A stretch of DNA of 46,969 nucleotides from the NCBI GenBank assembly GCA_965650335.1, contig CBFGOI010000024.1, positions 1 through 46,969 on the forward strand. The letters are read 5' to 3'. Positions 1 through 6,689 of the stretch are shown one piece after another (the stretch's first letter is position 1; each line of letters begins with the position of its first letter). The position numbers and the translations under genes were made by a program. The notes beneath the pieces are model-generated. The model saw only the letters and a program-made list of their open reading frames with translations, was not told the DNA's origin and did not search any database. Origin of the DNA: Paradesertivirga sp965650335 (GTDB lineage: Bacteria > Bacteroidota > Bacteroidia > Sphingobacteriales > Sphingobacteriaceae).

Positions 1-276
1 TGTTTTTGGCAATGCGATTGACTTTAATTCAATTTCAATTCCATCTAGATCGGCTGATTTATGCGGCGAAAAGGGCTGGCTAAGCCGATAGCTTTCAGGG
101 TGAAATACTGATGTTGTGTTTGATGTAAGAGATTTTACCTTCATCGTATCCGAATTGTGTAAATCGCCTGATTGTATAGGTTTCCAATAATCAGCCCGAA
201 GTTTCTCGACCAAGATGGCGGCGATAAGAGTTTTGCCTATATCGGTTCCGATTCCGGTTATAAAAAGTGGCTTCAT
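1..276 (-). CDS. bioD: Dethiobiotin synthetase (BioD), 3' part beyond window
   Basis: The enzyme makes dethiobiotin from 7,8-diaminopelargonate, CO2 and ATP, the penultimate biotin step, in the cytoplasm. Only the first 92 codons are in the window. The N-terminus reads MKPLFITGIGTDIGKT, which carries the P-loop-like GTDxGKT nucleotide-binding motif of BioD. It is followed by the KPIQSG substrate-binding stretch at about residues 32-37. Its ATG overlaps the TGA of bioF (ATGA, 273-276), so the two are translationally coupled. The family is about 200 residues long, so roughly half lies off the left edge. Confidence 0.93.
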   Translation of the reverse strand, partial: MKPLFITGIGTDIGKTLIAAILVEKLRADYWKPIQSGDLHNSDTMKVKSLTSNTTSVFHPESYRLSQPFSPHKSADLDGIEIELKSIALPKT

Positions 277-1394
277 ATGTTTTCTATCAGGGTTTGCGCC
301 AGTTTTTCAATCTCTAAATCTGTGTTAAAAGAATGGAGGCAAATGCGCAGCCTTTCCTTTCCGGAAGGTACCGTTGGGTGCAAAATCGCCCTCACATTGA
401 ATGACTTTTCCTGCAAAGTTGCGGCTAAATGCTTCGCTCTTTCATTGCCGGCAATAACCAGACATTGAATAGGAGAGTTGCTGCTTACAAATAGATCGAG
501 TATTGGCCGCGTTCTTTGTTTAAATAATTCAACCTTTTCGTGGATGGAAGAGATTTTAGTCTCTAATAGATGTTTGTACGCCATCTTTATAGAAAGATGA
601 GTATAAAACGAAGCTGCGGTCGTGTAGATAAAAGAGCGTGCAAAATTGACAAGAAAGGTTCGCGAATTTTGACTACAAAGCACAGCGGCGCCATGACAGC
701 CCAATGCTTTGCCGAAGGTAACTATTCGTGCAAAGACCTTGTCTGTAAGGTCATGATGTTCAACTAAACCTCTGCCGTTTTTACCAAATATTCCAACAGC
801 ATGTGCCTCGTCAACAATTACTGCTGCCGAATATTTTTCCGCCAGAAGGATGATGTCTGACAAAGGAGCAGTATCTCCATCCATCGAATAAATACTTTCA
901 ATACCTATAAAAATATGGCCCTTTGCAAGCTTCAGCTTTTCCTCAAGGCTGTTCAAATCGTTGTGTTTAAAGGTGTATCGATTTGCGTGACTTAGCCGTG
1001 CGCCGTCAATAATGGAGGCGTGAATAAATTCGTCGAGTATAATGGTGTCGCCACGTTGGGGCAAGGATGAAAATAGACCCAGATTCGCATCATATCCGGA
1101 ATTGAAAATTAAGGCTGACTCTGAGTTGTGAAATAATGCAATTTCGGACTCGAGAATTTCTGTGAAATCATCGTTTCCGGAGATTAACCTCGAGCCTGTT
1201 GAGCCTATGGCATAGGAAGGAGTTCGTTGTAATTGAGTTTCAATTAAAGATTTAAGTTTTTCAGATCTGGAAAATCCCAGATAATCATTAGAGCAAAAAT
1301 CAATCAGATTTCTATTTGACGACAGCGTTCGTAAGGACAAGTTTGCGATTCTTTCCTGGAGTTTCTGGTCGATGAATTCGTTGATATATTTCAA
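273..1394 (-). CDS. bioF: 8-amino-7-oxononanoate synthase (BioF)
   Basis: This PLP-dependent alpha-oxoamine synthase condenses L-alanine with pimeloyl-CoA/ACP to 8-amino-7-oxononanoate, the first committed step of biotin ring assembly. The 373-residue length is normal for the family. Visible signatures are CSNDYLG at about 34-40, the PLP-contact DEAHA at 195-199, and TFGKALGCHGA with the Schiff-base lysine K229. The gene overlaps bioD by four bases (ATGA) and is transcribed toward it. More bio genes may follow outside the window. A close relative such as glycine C-acetyltransferase (Kbl) is possible on fold alone, but the bioD partner makes BioF the firm choice. Confidence 0.93.
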   Translation of the reverse strand: MKYINEFIDQKLQERIANLSLRTLSSNRNLIDFCSNDYLGFSRSEKLKSLIETQLQRTPSYAIGSTGSRLISGNDDFTEILESEIALFHNSESALIFNSGYDANLGLFSSLPQRGDTIILDEFIHASIIDGARLSHANRYTFKHNDLNSLEEKLKLAKGHIFIGIESIYSMDGDTAPLSDIILLAEKYSAAVIVDEAHAVGIFGKNGRGLVEHHDLTDKVFARIVTFGKALGCHGAAVLCSQNSRTFLVNFARSFIYTTAASFYTHLSIKMAYKHLLETKISSIHEKVELFKQRTRPILDLFVSSNSPIQCLVIAGNERAKHLAATLQEKSFNVRAILHPTVPSGKERLRICLHSFNTDLEIEKLAQTLIENI

Positions 1395-1417
1395 AACATT
1401 TGCAAAAACTCTAAATT

Positions 1418-1448
1418 AAAAAAGCGACTCGTAAAAAGCCGCTTTTTT
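1418..1448 (-). terminator. Rho-independent terminator after the Spy-like gene
   Basis: A 9-bp stem (AAAAAAGCG at 1418-1426, CGCTTTTTT at 1440-1448) closes a 13-base loop. Read on the minus strand it ends in a T tract. It separates the 1467-1865 gene from bioF, so bioF must have its own start in the short stretch before 1394. A near copy of the hairpin lies at 3423-3445. Confidence 0.7.
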
Positions 1449-1466
1449 ATTAAGAAATCATAGAAC

Positions 1467-1865
1467 CTAAGGTTTTTTACTGACAGAATCTCTTTTATGT
1501 TCGCCGTGTCGTTTTTGAATTTTGTCTTTACGCTCAGCTTTAAGTTGATTATATGTTACTTTTTGCTTTTCATCTAAGAGGCTTAGTATCTTGTTTTCAC
1601 TGGCTTCAAATTTGGTCTTCATTTCAGCCATGTCAGCTTTTTTCTTCTCGGCTCTCATTTTATGCATCGTCTGAGCGCGTTCAAGATATATCTTGTATAT
1701 TTCAGCCTTTTGAGATGCGTTCAGGGACAGCTTTTTATCTAAAGCATCCGTCATTTTTTGAGCTCGTTCTTCCGGAGATCTTTGCTCTTTTTGTGGTCTT
1801 TCTTGAGAAAATCCAAGGGTTGATATTCCCAGAAATAGAATTGCGCTTAAAATTATTTTTTTCAT
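1467..1865 (-). CDS. Exported Spy/DUF4890-like small helical protein
   Basis: A 132-residue exported protein that resembles the small helical Spy/CpxP-like (LTxxQ) or DUF4890 envelope proteins of Bacteroidota. The start at 1865 gives MKKIILSAILFLGISTLGFSQ, a clean signal peptide ending near residue 20; an upstream in-frame ATG at 1904 would put 13 unneeded residues before it. The mature part is highly charged and helical, with the LSLNASQKAEI stretch (LTxxQ-like) near residue 45 and LLDEKQKVTYNQL near residue 95. Spy-type proteins act as periplasmic chaperones or stress sensors in other bacteria; here the role is inferred only from shape. A decayed relative lies at 2034-2205. Confidence 0.6.
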   Translation of the reverse strand: MKKIILSAILFLGISTLGFSQERPQKEQRSPEERAQKMTDALDKKLSLNASQKAEIYKIYLERAQTMHKMRAEKKKADMAEMKTKFEASENKILSLLDEKQKVTYNQLKAERKDKIQKRHGEHKRDSVSKKP

Positions 1866-1993
1866 GTCTATCGTGTTTTTATAGATAGAAGAAATTAAAT
1901 TCAAAAGGTTTAAGGAGGCGAATTGTTAAAAAATGTTAAGGATTTATTTCGCAGATCGGTAGAGGCTTCACTCTTTTGTGTTTCCATAAGAAA

Positions 1994-2019
1994 AGGCGGA
2001 CTGGTAAACCATTCCGCCT
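1994..2019 (-). terminator. Hairpin terminator downstream of the gene remnant
   Basis: The stem AGGCGGA/TCCGCCT, extended by TGGT/ACCA around an AA loop, forms an almost perfect 11-bp hairpin with one C:T mismatch. On the minus strand it is followed by TTTTC. It lies just after the 3' end of the degraded Spy-like remnant, so it was probably that gene's terminator, and it may still end read-through from the repressor gene at 2209-2985. Confidence 0.65.
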
Positions 2020-2033
2020 AAAAATAGATACTA

Positions 2034-2205
2034 TTAGTTTTTTATTGTCCAGCTGGTCTTGGGGGGCGCCGCTTGACCGCCTTGTCTCATATTCTGACGT
2101 CGCTGCTCGGGCAGTGCAGTATATGTGTTCTTTTGTTCGTTATTTAAAAGGGCATAATTTTTTTCTCGTCGGCTTTACGCACTGGCCATTTTAATGATGA
2201 GATGT
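2034..2205 (-). pseudogene. Remnant of a second Spy/DUF4890-like gene (3' end only)
   Basis: The gene-poor stretch 1866-2208 holds this remnant and the terminator at 1994-2019. Minus-strand translation gives a coherent family-like C-terminus including KNYALLNNEQKNTYTALPEQ, close in style to LLDEKQKVTYNQLKAERK of the intact neighbour. The reading frame is broken: an in-frame TAA lies about eight codons upstream of this stretch, beside an A7 run. Removing one C from the C6 run at 2061-2066 would change the end to AAPPRPAGQ followed by stop, a natural-looking C-terminus. No signal peptide or N-terminal part remains; the remnant abuts the stop of the repressor gene at 2209. It reads as a truncated, frameshifted paralogue rather than a live gene. 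Confidence 0.5.
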
Positions 2206-2208
2206 AAC

Positions 2209-2985
2209 TTAGTTGTTGCCGGGTTTTAGTTGTGCAATTGACTTTTGCATTTGTGCCATCATTGATGTTAAGCTTTCCATTGTAGGTTCCTGAACTGGCT
2301 CTGGGAAAACGGTGGAGATGTATGCTTTGGATTTCCAGATTTCAAGAATTTGTTCTGAAGTAACGTTATAAGGATCGTATACCGGATTGTCGGAGATCAG
2401 TTTTATTGTTTTGTTCTCTTTAAATTTATTACCTGCACGTTTATAAACTACACCCTCGTCTTTTGTAATAAACACATAAGTTTCTCCAACTTTTACATCG
2501 TTCCAATTTTCAAGGTATTCTCCGATAACGATCGTACCTGATGGTAATGGCAACATGGAGTCGCCCTTAATCTCAAAAGCCCGGAAAGTACCTTGTTTCA
2601 AAAAAGGCAGGTGAAATTTCGGAAGCTCACTAATAAATTGCGGATCTGCATAGCCGTTCAAATATCCCGCACTGGCTTTTACTGGAACCAATTCAATATT
2701 TTCCCTGTCCTCAGAATCCACAGATATACTGAGAACTCGCAGGTTCGATGGATCACTTTTTGGCTTGGGCTTCCATTTGTCGTTTATCTGCTCATTGATC
2801 AGCTCATCGATAGATAATTCAAAAAACAATGCGAATTTTTTTAGCAAATCGTAGCGGGGGTCGGCTCGGTCTTCTTCATATGCTCCGACAAGCGACCGTT
2901 TAATTTCCATCAAATCAGCGAATTGCTGTTGTGTAAGCCCTTTTTTCTTCCGTAGGTACCGCAGATTATTAGAAATGTTAGCCAT
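2209..2985 (-). CDS. XRE-S24 (LexA/CI-type) transcriptional repressor
   Basis: A 258-residue DNA-binding regulator. Residues 1-65 form a Cro/CI-type helix-turn-helix (LRKKKGLTQQQFADLMEIKR, then SLVGAYEEDRADP). Residues about 98-215 form an S24 peptidase domain with the catalytic serine in GDSM (S143) and the lysine in VVYKRA (K182). An Ala-Gly pair (A106-G107 in KASAGYLNGY) sits where LexA/CI repressors cut themselves, so self-cleavage on DNA damage is plausible but unproven. The last 30 residues are Met/Gln-rich. It is divergent from the GIY-YIG-like gene at 3074, and their shared 88-bp spacer contains inverted repeats that could be its own operator. No phage structural or integration genes are nearby, so it is not by itself evidence of a prophage. 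Confidence 0.85.
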   Translation of the reverse strand: MANISNNLRYLRKKKGLTQQQFADLMEIKRSLVGAYEEDRADPRYDLLKKFALFFELSIDELINEQINDKWKPKPKSDPSNLRVLSISVDSEDRENIELVPVKASAGYLNGYADPQFISELPKFHLPFLKQGTFRAFEIKGDSMLPLPSGTIVIGEYLENWNDVKVGETYVFITKDEGVVYKRAGNKFKENKTIKLISDNPVYDPYNVTSEQILEIWKSKAYISTVFPEPVQEPTMESLTSMMAQMQKSIAQLKPGNN

Positions 2986-3001
2986 TTTAAAATAAATTTT
3001 G

Positions 3002-3047
3002 TTTTGCTAAAATAGTTAGTAACTTTATGCTCATAAAATTAGCAAAA
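3002..3047. promoter_or_regulatory. Candidate operator between repressor and GIY-YIG gene
   Basis: The 88-bp divergent spacer holds a 9-bp inverted repeat, TTTTGCTAA (3002-3010) and TTAGCAAAA (3039-3047), plus an internal palindrome GTTAGTAAC (3015-3023). Such dyads between a repressor and its divergent partner are the usual place for an autoregulatory operator. No exact TAnnTTTG element was found in it. Confidence 0.45.
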
Positions 3048-3073
3048 TATTTTTAATACTAAAGAAAAAAGAT

Positions 3074-3418
3074 ATGAAAAGATATGTGTTTATTGTTACA
3101 GACCGCAACCGTACATCATTACATGTTGGAATGAGTGCTGACTTATTAAAAACAGTAAATTTTTATCGGCAGATGCCCAACTTGTTTTTTGATTCTGCGC
3201 AGCAATTAACCCGGTTGATATATTTCGAAGAAATGCGTACCGAGGAAGCGGCTGTACAACGATTTAATCTGATCAGCAAATTTACCAGGGCTCAAAAGGA
3301 AAAGCTTGTTCGTGCAGTGAATCCTGATTGGTTAGATTTAAGCATTGGCCTTGACTTTGAGAAGGTATTGATTCATCCTTCGATAATGTCAATAAACAAG
3401 CGTATCAATGCGATGTAA
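3074..3418 (+). CDS. Degenerate GIY-YIG nuclease-family protein
   Basis: A 114-residue protein with the outline of the small stand-alone GIY-YIG proteins. YVFIVTDRNRTSLHVGMSADL (4-24) lines up with the usual YVYILTN...LYVGVTSDL. LIYFEEMRTEEAAVQRFNLI (48-67) and TRAQKEKLVRAVNPDWLDL (71-89) match the family C-terminus ('RxKKIALIxxxNPEWxDL'). The catalytic positions have changed: the family's DLxRR arginine is replaced (DLLKT) and the metal-binding Glu of 'REKQIK' is Phe (F64 in QRFNLI). It is therefore probably not an active nuclease. It is divergent from the S24 repressor, which may control it. The function is unknown; DNA binding or a partner role is a guess. Confidence 0.7.
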   Translation: MKRYVFIVTDRNRTSLHVGMSADLLKTVNFYRQMPNLFFDSAQQLTRLIYFEEMRTEEAAVQRFNLISKFTRAQKEKLVRAVNPDWLDLSIGLDFEKVLIHPSIMSINKRINAM

Positions 3419-3422
3419 TAAA

Positions 3423-3445
3423 AAAAGCGACCAAAAGCCGCTTTT
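3423..3445. terminator. Bidirectional terminator between convergent genes
   Basis: AAAAGCG (3423-3429) pairs with CGCTTTT (3439-3445) around a 9-base loop, with T tracts on both strands. It lies between the convergent GIY-YIG-like gene and the large envelope protein gene. Confidence 0.65.
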
Positions 3446-3462
3446 CTTATTAAAAGTATTTT

Positions 3463-6400
3463 TTACCATCCCGGTGCAAACGTTAGTCCAATCACCGGAC
3501 CACTCACATCTTTCCGTTGGAATGGAATAGCTGCATATGGTTCAATAACGAAATAGCCAAATACATTTACCCGTAGCGATAATCCGGCACTCATTGCAGG
3601 AATTCGTTCGGTAATAAGCGTTTGAGTATTGGTTTGAACATCATAGCCTTCATATTGGCGCGGTTGAGATCTAAACGTAACTTTAGAGTCCTGATCGTAT
3701 GCCAAACCGATATCGAAGAAAGCATTTAAATCAGAGAATAGAAATTTGGATTCAATAGCCGACAATCGCTTGGGGCCGGTAAAAGGCAACCGTACTTCAA
3801 AGTTAAGCACGGCAATTTTTGAACCAGTTAGTTGACTTAGGCTGAACTGGCCAGGTGTATTAATAGCTGTTCCTTTTTTGTAAAATGAATTCGCTTCATA
3901 ACCGCGAATGAAATATGGATATCCTACAAAAAGAGGATATAATCTATTCTGATCTTTTCCTAAACGAGAATAACTGTAAGCCCTAAACGCCAGGGTAACA
4001 GGCATAATACGATGATATTTTCTAAAATCGGCAGTAAGGGCTGTAAAACTATAATCGCCTAAATAACTTTCTGCACCGAATCTGTAGCGAAATCCTGCTA
4101 AAGGAGCGGTAATTCCCATTAATGAATTATCCCCTACAAATGCGCTATTCAGTTGGTAAATGGTGAACGGTTGAAAATCAATTCCATAGGCGCGGTAATC
4201 TTCGGCCGCTTCTTCCCTGGGTACTTTTCTTTTGTCGGCACCAAGCTGGCCCCCATTTAAAGAATAATAATTACTGTATCTGTCTAAGCGATAGCTATAC
4301 CAGGCGGCCCCGGTTCCAAGCTCAAAACGAGAAATCCGTGAAAAAGGATATGAAGCAAATGCCTGGATCTGATCCTCAAAAGTTCTTAAGATGTCATAGT
4401 CTTCTACATATATCTGTCCGACATTTGGATCATTCTGAATACTAATATTCGAAAAGCCTGAAACGTAAGGGATATGCGATACGGCGGCGCCCCAGTTTAT
4501 TCGGGATTGCTGGTTAATATACGCAACCTGCCCACCAAAATCATAGATTTCACCATTTACTGCTGCTGCAGCCTGAATTTGGTTGCCACCCAAAATATCG
4601 CTGAATATTCCCTGAACACCGCTCGATAAGCCCGTTCCTAAACGCCCAACCTGAGCTCCGACGCCGTTGCTTGACAGGTAATCAAGCTTAAATTGAGGCC
4701 GGTAGGGCACTTGCTTTATTGATTCGGGTTCGATTAATTCAAACCTTTCGAAATTATTGAGATTGGCATTAATTAAATCTACGCCAGAGCTTTTTACCGG
4801 TGGAAGAATAGCAGCATTGAAGTTTAATGCTTGCGGCGAAACCTCTACCGCCTTAAATTCACTGGCTTTGGCATTGTAAATCGTGTATTTTTGAGATCTA
4901 TAATAAGAGTATACGACGTCGTCGTTATAGGATAGACTTAATGCTGGCGAATATTCTGTAATCCCACTTATTCCTGTAAAGTAATCCGTTAACTGTTCTA
5001 CTTTTCCGCCAGAAAGAGTGTAGCGGTACATATTTCTGAATCCATCTCTGTTAGAGAGGAAATATATTTGCTGACTGTTTCCAGAAAATTGAGGATTCAT
5101 GTTATTTGCCCCTTCAAATACTGGAATACTTCTTATGGTTTTAGTCGCCAAATCCATTATTGCCAGTGTATAGGTTATCGCAACACTTTTGTCAGATGCA
5201 GCATCTAAGGTCGTTCTATCGCTGGTAAAAACAAGAGAACGGCCATCTGGTGAGTAGCTCGGGGCATAATCTGAATATTTGTCGTTGGTAAGTTGTGTTA
5301 ATTTTTTTGTTCGCAAGTTGTATATGAACAGATCGCTATAGCCATCTTTTAATCCAGTAAACGCAATTTCATCGCCGTTAGGGGCAAAGCTGAGATTGCT
5401 GAATTCTTCAACTGGGCCCATTCCTTCAACTAGTAAATTTTTTCCGCTGTTCGCGTCGACCACAAATAGTTTTGTGCGTCCTCCGCTAAAAGCGCTAAAG
5501 GCGAATCGCTTGCTATCAGGCGACCAGGCCCCTGCAGATTCAATAAAACTAAATTCGTCTATATGTGTGTTTGTGGCTTTACTTGTGAGCTTTCGAATTA
5601 TTTTCCCCGTATGCGCATCCGCCAGATAGAGATCGATACTCAGTAGTTCTTTTTCAGATAAAAAAGCAATGTACTTTCCGTCCGGAGACACAGCCGGCGC
5701 CACGTTCATATCGCCAGCATTGGTTGAATTAAGTACATTTTTACCGGTTGGAACCTGGGAAGTATCTTTTAATAAAGGTTTATAAGTGTTCTCTATACTG
5801 GTTCGCCATAAGTTCGATAAAGTTCGTTCATCATATCCAAAGGTTCTTCTTATGGCCATTTCATAACCATATTTCGCTGTGGCTTTAAATAGCGGAACAA
5901 TTATGGTGTCTCCGTAGGTTGATCCAATATAGGTCCAGAATGCTTGTCCGTAGCGGTAAGGGAAATACCTGTTATTGGTGGTAAGATCGCGAAGGGTTGG
6001 AATATCCTTATTGATATAGGCGTCTCTCATCCACATCCCTGTAAAGGCATCAACTTTACCTATAGACAAATATTCGGCCATCCCTTCAACCATCCATAAA
6101 GGAAGATTGCCAATATTTTCGAGATTAGTTGAGTCGCCTTCTATTAGCGAGTGGTATTGAAATGCATGGACCAATTCGTGCCCTAAAACGTGGCGTGTTT
6201 GATGGTTAAGAGACATTAAGGGCATAACAACCCTGTTTTTTAAGCCTTCTGTAACACCACCTGTCCCAACGCCAACCCCACCGGCGATGGCGGTAGTTGA
6301 TTGAAAATCAGGATGGTTTTCGTATAGGATTATAGGATTTCTTTTTGAGAAGGTATCTCTGAATACCTGCTGGTGCAAGTCGTACCAAACTTCAGCCTCC

Positions 6401-6612
6401 TGAAGAAAATGAGTAGTTATAGTATCGTTTTTCAGGTAATCGTATAACTCAAAATGCTGCGATTGATGAACTTTAAACTTCAGATTTTTATAGCGGACAA
6501 GGTTCTGTCCGAAGTATTGTGCATAAGCAGGTGCGGAGCCGGCCATGTAAATTATAAGGAGAGAAAAGCATAATTTAAGTGCCTTCGCCCTAGTTGCGTC
6601 CAGGTAAGTCAT
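3463..6612 (-). CDS. Metallopeptidase + TolB-like propeller + outer-membrane barrel protein
   Basis: A 1049-residue cell-envelope protein with three apparent parts. (1) After a signal peptide (about 1-31, ending APAYAQ), residues about 45-270 form a gluzincin-type (peptidase MA-like) metalloprotease domain with HELVH at 145-149 and the third ligand in WMVEGMAEY (E180), so the zinc site looks complete. (2) Residues about 295-600 contain repeated PD40/TolB-type blades (for example PAVSPDGKYIAFLSE, PSYSPDGRSLVFTSD, PQFSGNSQQIYFLSN). (3) Residues about 640-1049 read as a beta-barrel of the surface-antigen/Omp85 type ending in GLTFAPGW, with aromatic-rich alternating strands. It lies 77 bp downstream of PBP1A on the same strand, so co-transcription is possible. 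A surface-exposed protease tethered to an outer-membrane barrel is the best reading; the substrate is unknown. Confidence 0.75.
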   Translation of the reverse strand: MTYLDATRAKALKLCFSLLIIYMAGSAPAYAQYFGQNLVRYKNLKFKVHQSQHFELYDYLKNDTITTHFLQEAEVWYDLHQQVFRDTFSKRNPIILYENHPDFQSTTAIAGGVGVGTGGVTEGLKNRVVMPLMSLNHQTRHVLGHELVHAFQYHSLIEGDSTNLENIGNLPLWMVEGMAEYLSIGKVDAFTGMWMRDAYINKDIPTLRDLTTNNRYFPYRYGQAFWTYIGSTYGDTIIVPLFKATAKYGYEMAIRRTFGYDERTLSNLWRTSIENTYKPLLKDTSQVPTGKNVLNSTNAGDMNVAPAVSPDGKYIAFLSEKELLSIDLYLADAHTGKIIRKLTSKATNTHIDEFSFIESAGAWSPDSKRFAFSAFSGGRTKLFVVDANSGKNLLVEGMGPVEEFSNLSFAPNGDEIAFTGLKDGYSDLFIYNLRTKKLTQLTNDKYSDYAPSYSPDGRSLVFTSDRTTLDAASDKSVAITYTLAIMDLATKTIRSIPVFEGANNMNPQFSGNSQQIYFLSNRDGFRNMYRYTLSGGKVEQLTDYFTGISGITEYSPALSLSYNDDVVYSYYRSQKYTIYNAKASEFKAVEVSPQALNFNAAILPPVKSSGVDLINANLNNFERFELIEPESIKQVPYRPQFKLDYLSSNGVGAQVGRLGTGLSSGVQGIFSDILGGNQIQAAAAVNGEIYDFGGQVAYINQQSRINWGAAVSHIPYVSGFSNISIQNDPNVGQIYVEDYDILRTFEDQIQAFASYPFSRISRFELGTGAAWYSYRLDRYSNYYSLNGGQLGADKRKVPREEAAEDYRAYGIDFQPFTIYQLNSAFVGDNSLMGITAPLAGFRYRFGAESYLGDYSFTALTADFRKYHRIMPVTLAFRAYSYSRLGKDQNRLYPLFVGYPYFIRGYEANSFYKKGTAINTPGQFSLSQLTGSKIAVLNFEVRLPFTGPKRLSAIESKFLFSDLNAFFDIGLAYDQDSKVTFRSQPRQYEGYDVQTNTQTLITERIPAMSAGLSLRVNVFGYFVIEPYAAIPFQRKDVSGPVIGLTFAPGW

Positions 6613-6689
6613 ATAAAGCCATTTATTTCTAAAATACGTTTATTTAAGTCTTAATGCTACGATAGAGATTATATAATTAAAAAAATTAA

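Noticed and set aside
1976..2194. A 72-codon plus-strand open frame
   Set aside because: It lies opposite the Spy-like remnant and terminator, with composition unlike a protein; the minus-strand reading fits better.
2209..3418. Prophage suggested by an S24 repressor
   Set aside because: No integrase, structural or lysis genes are nearby, and no attachment repeats beyond the terminator copies were seen.
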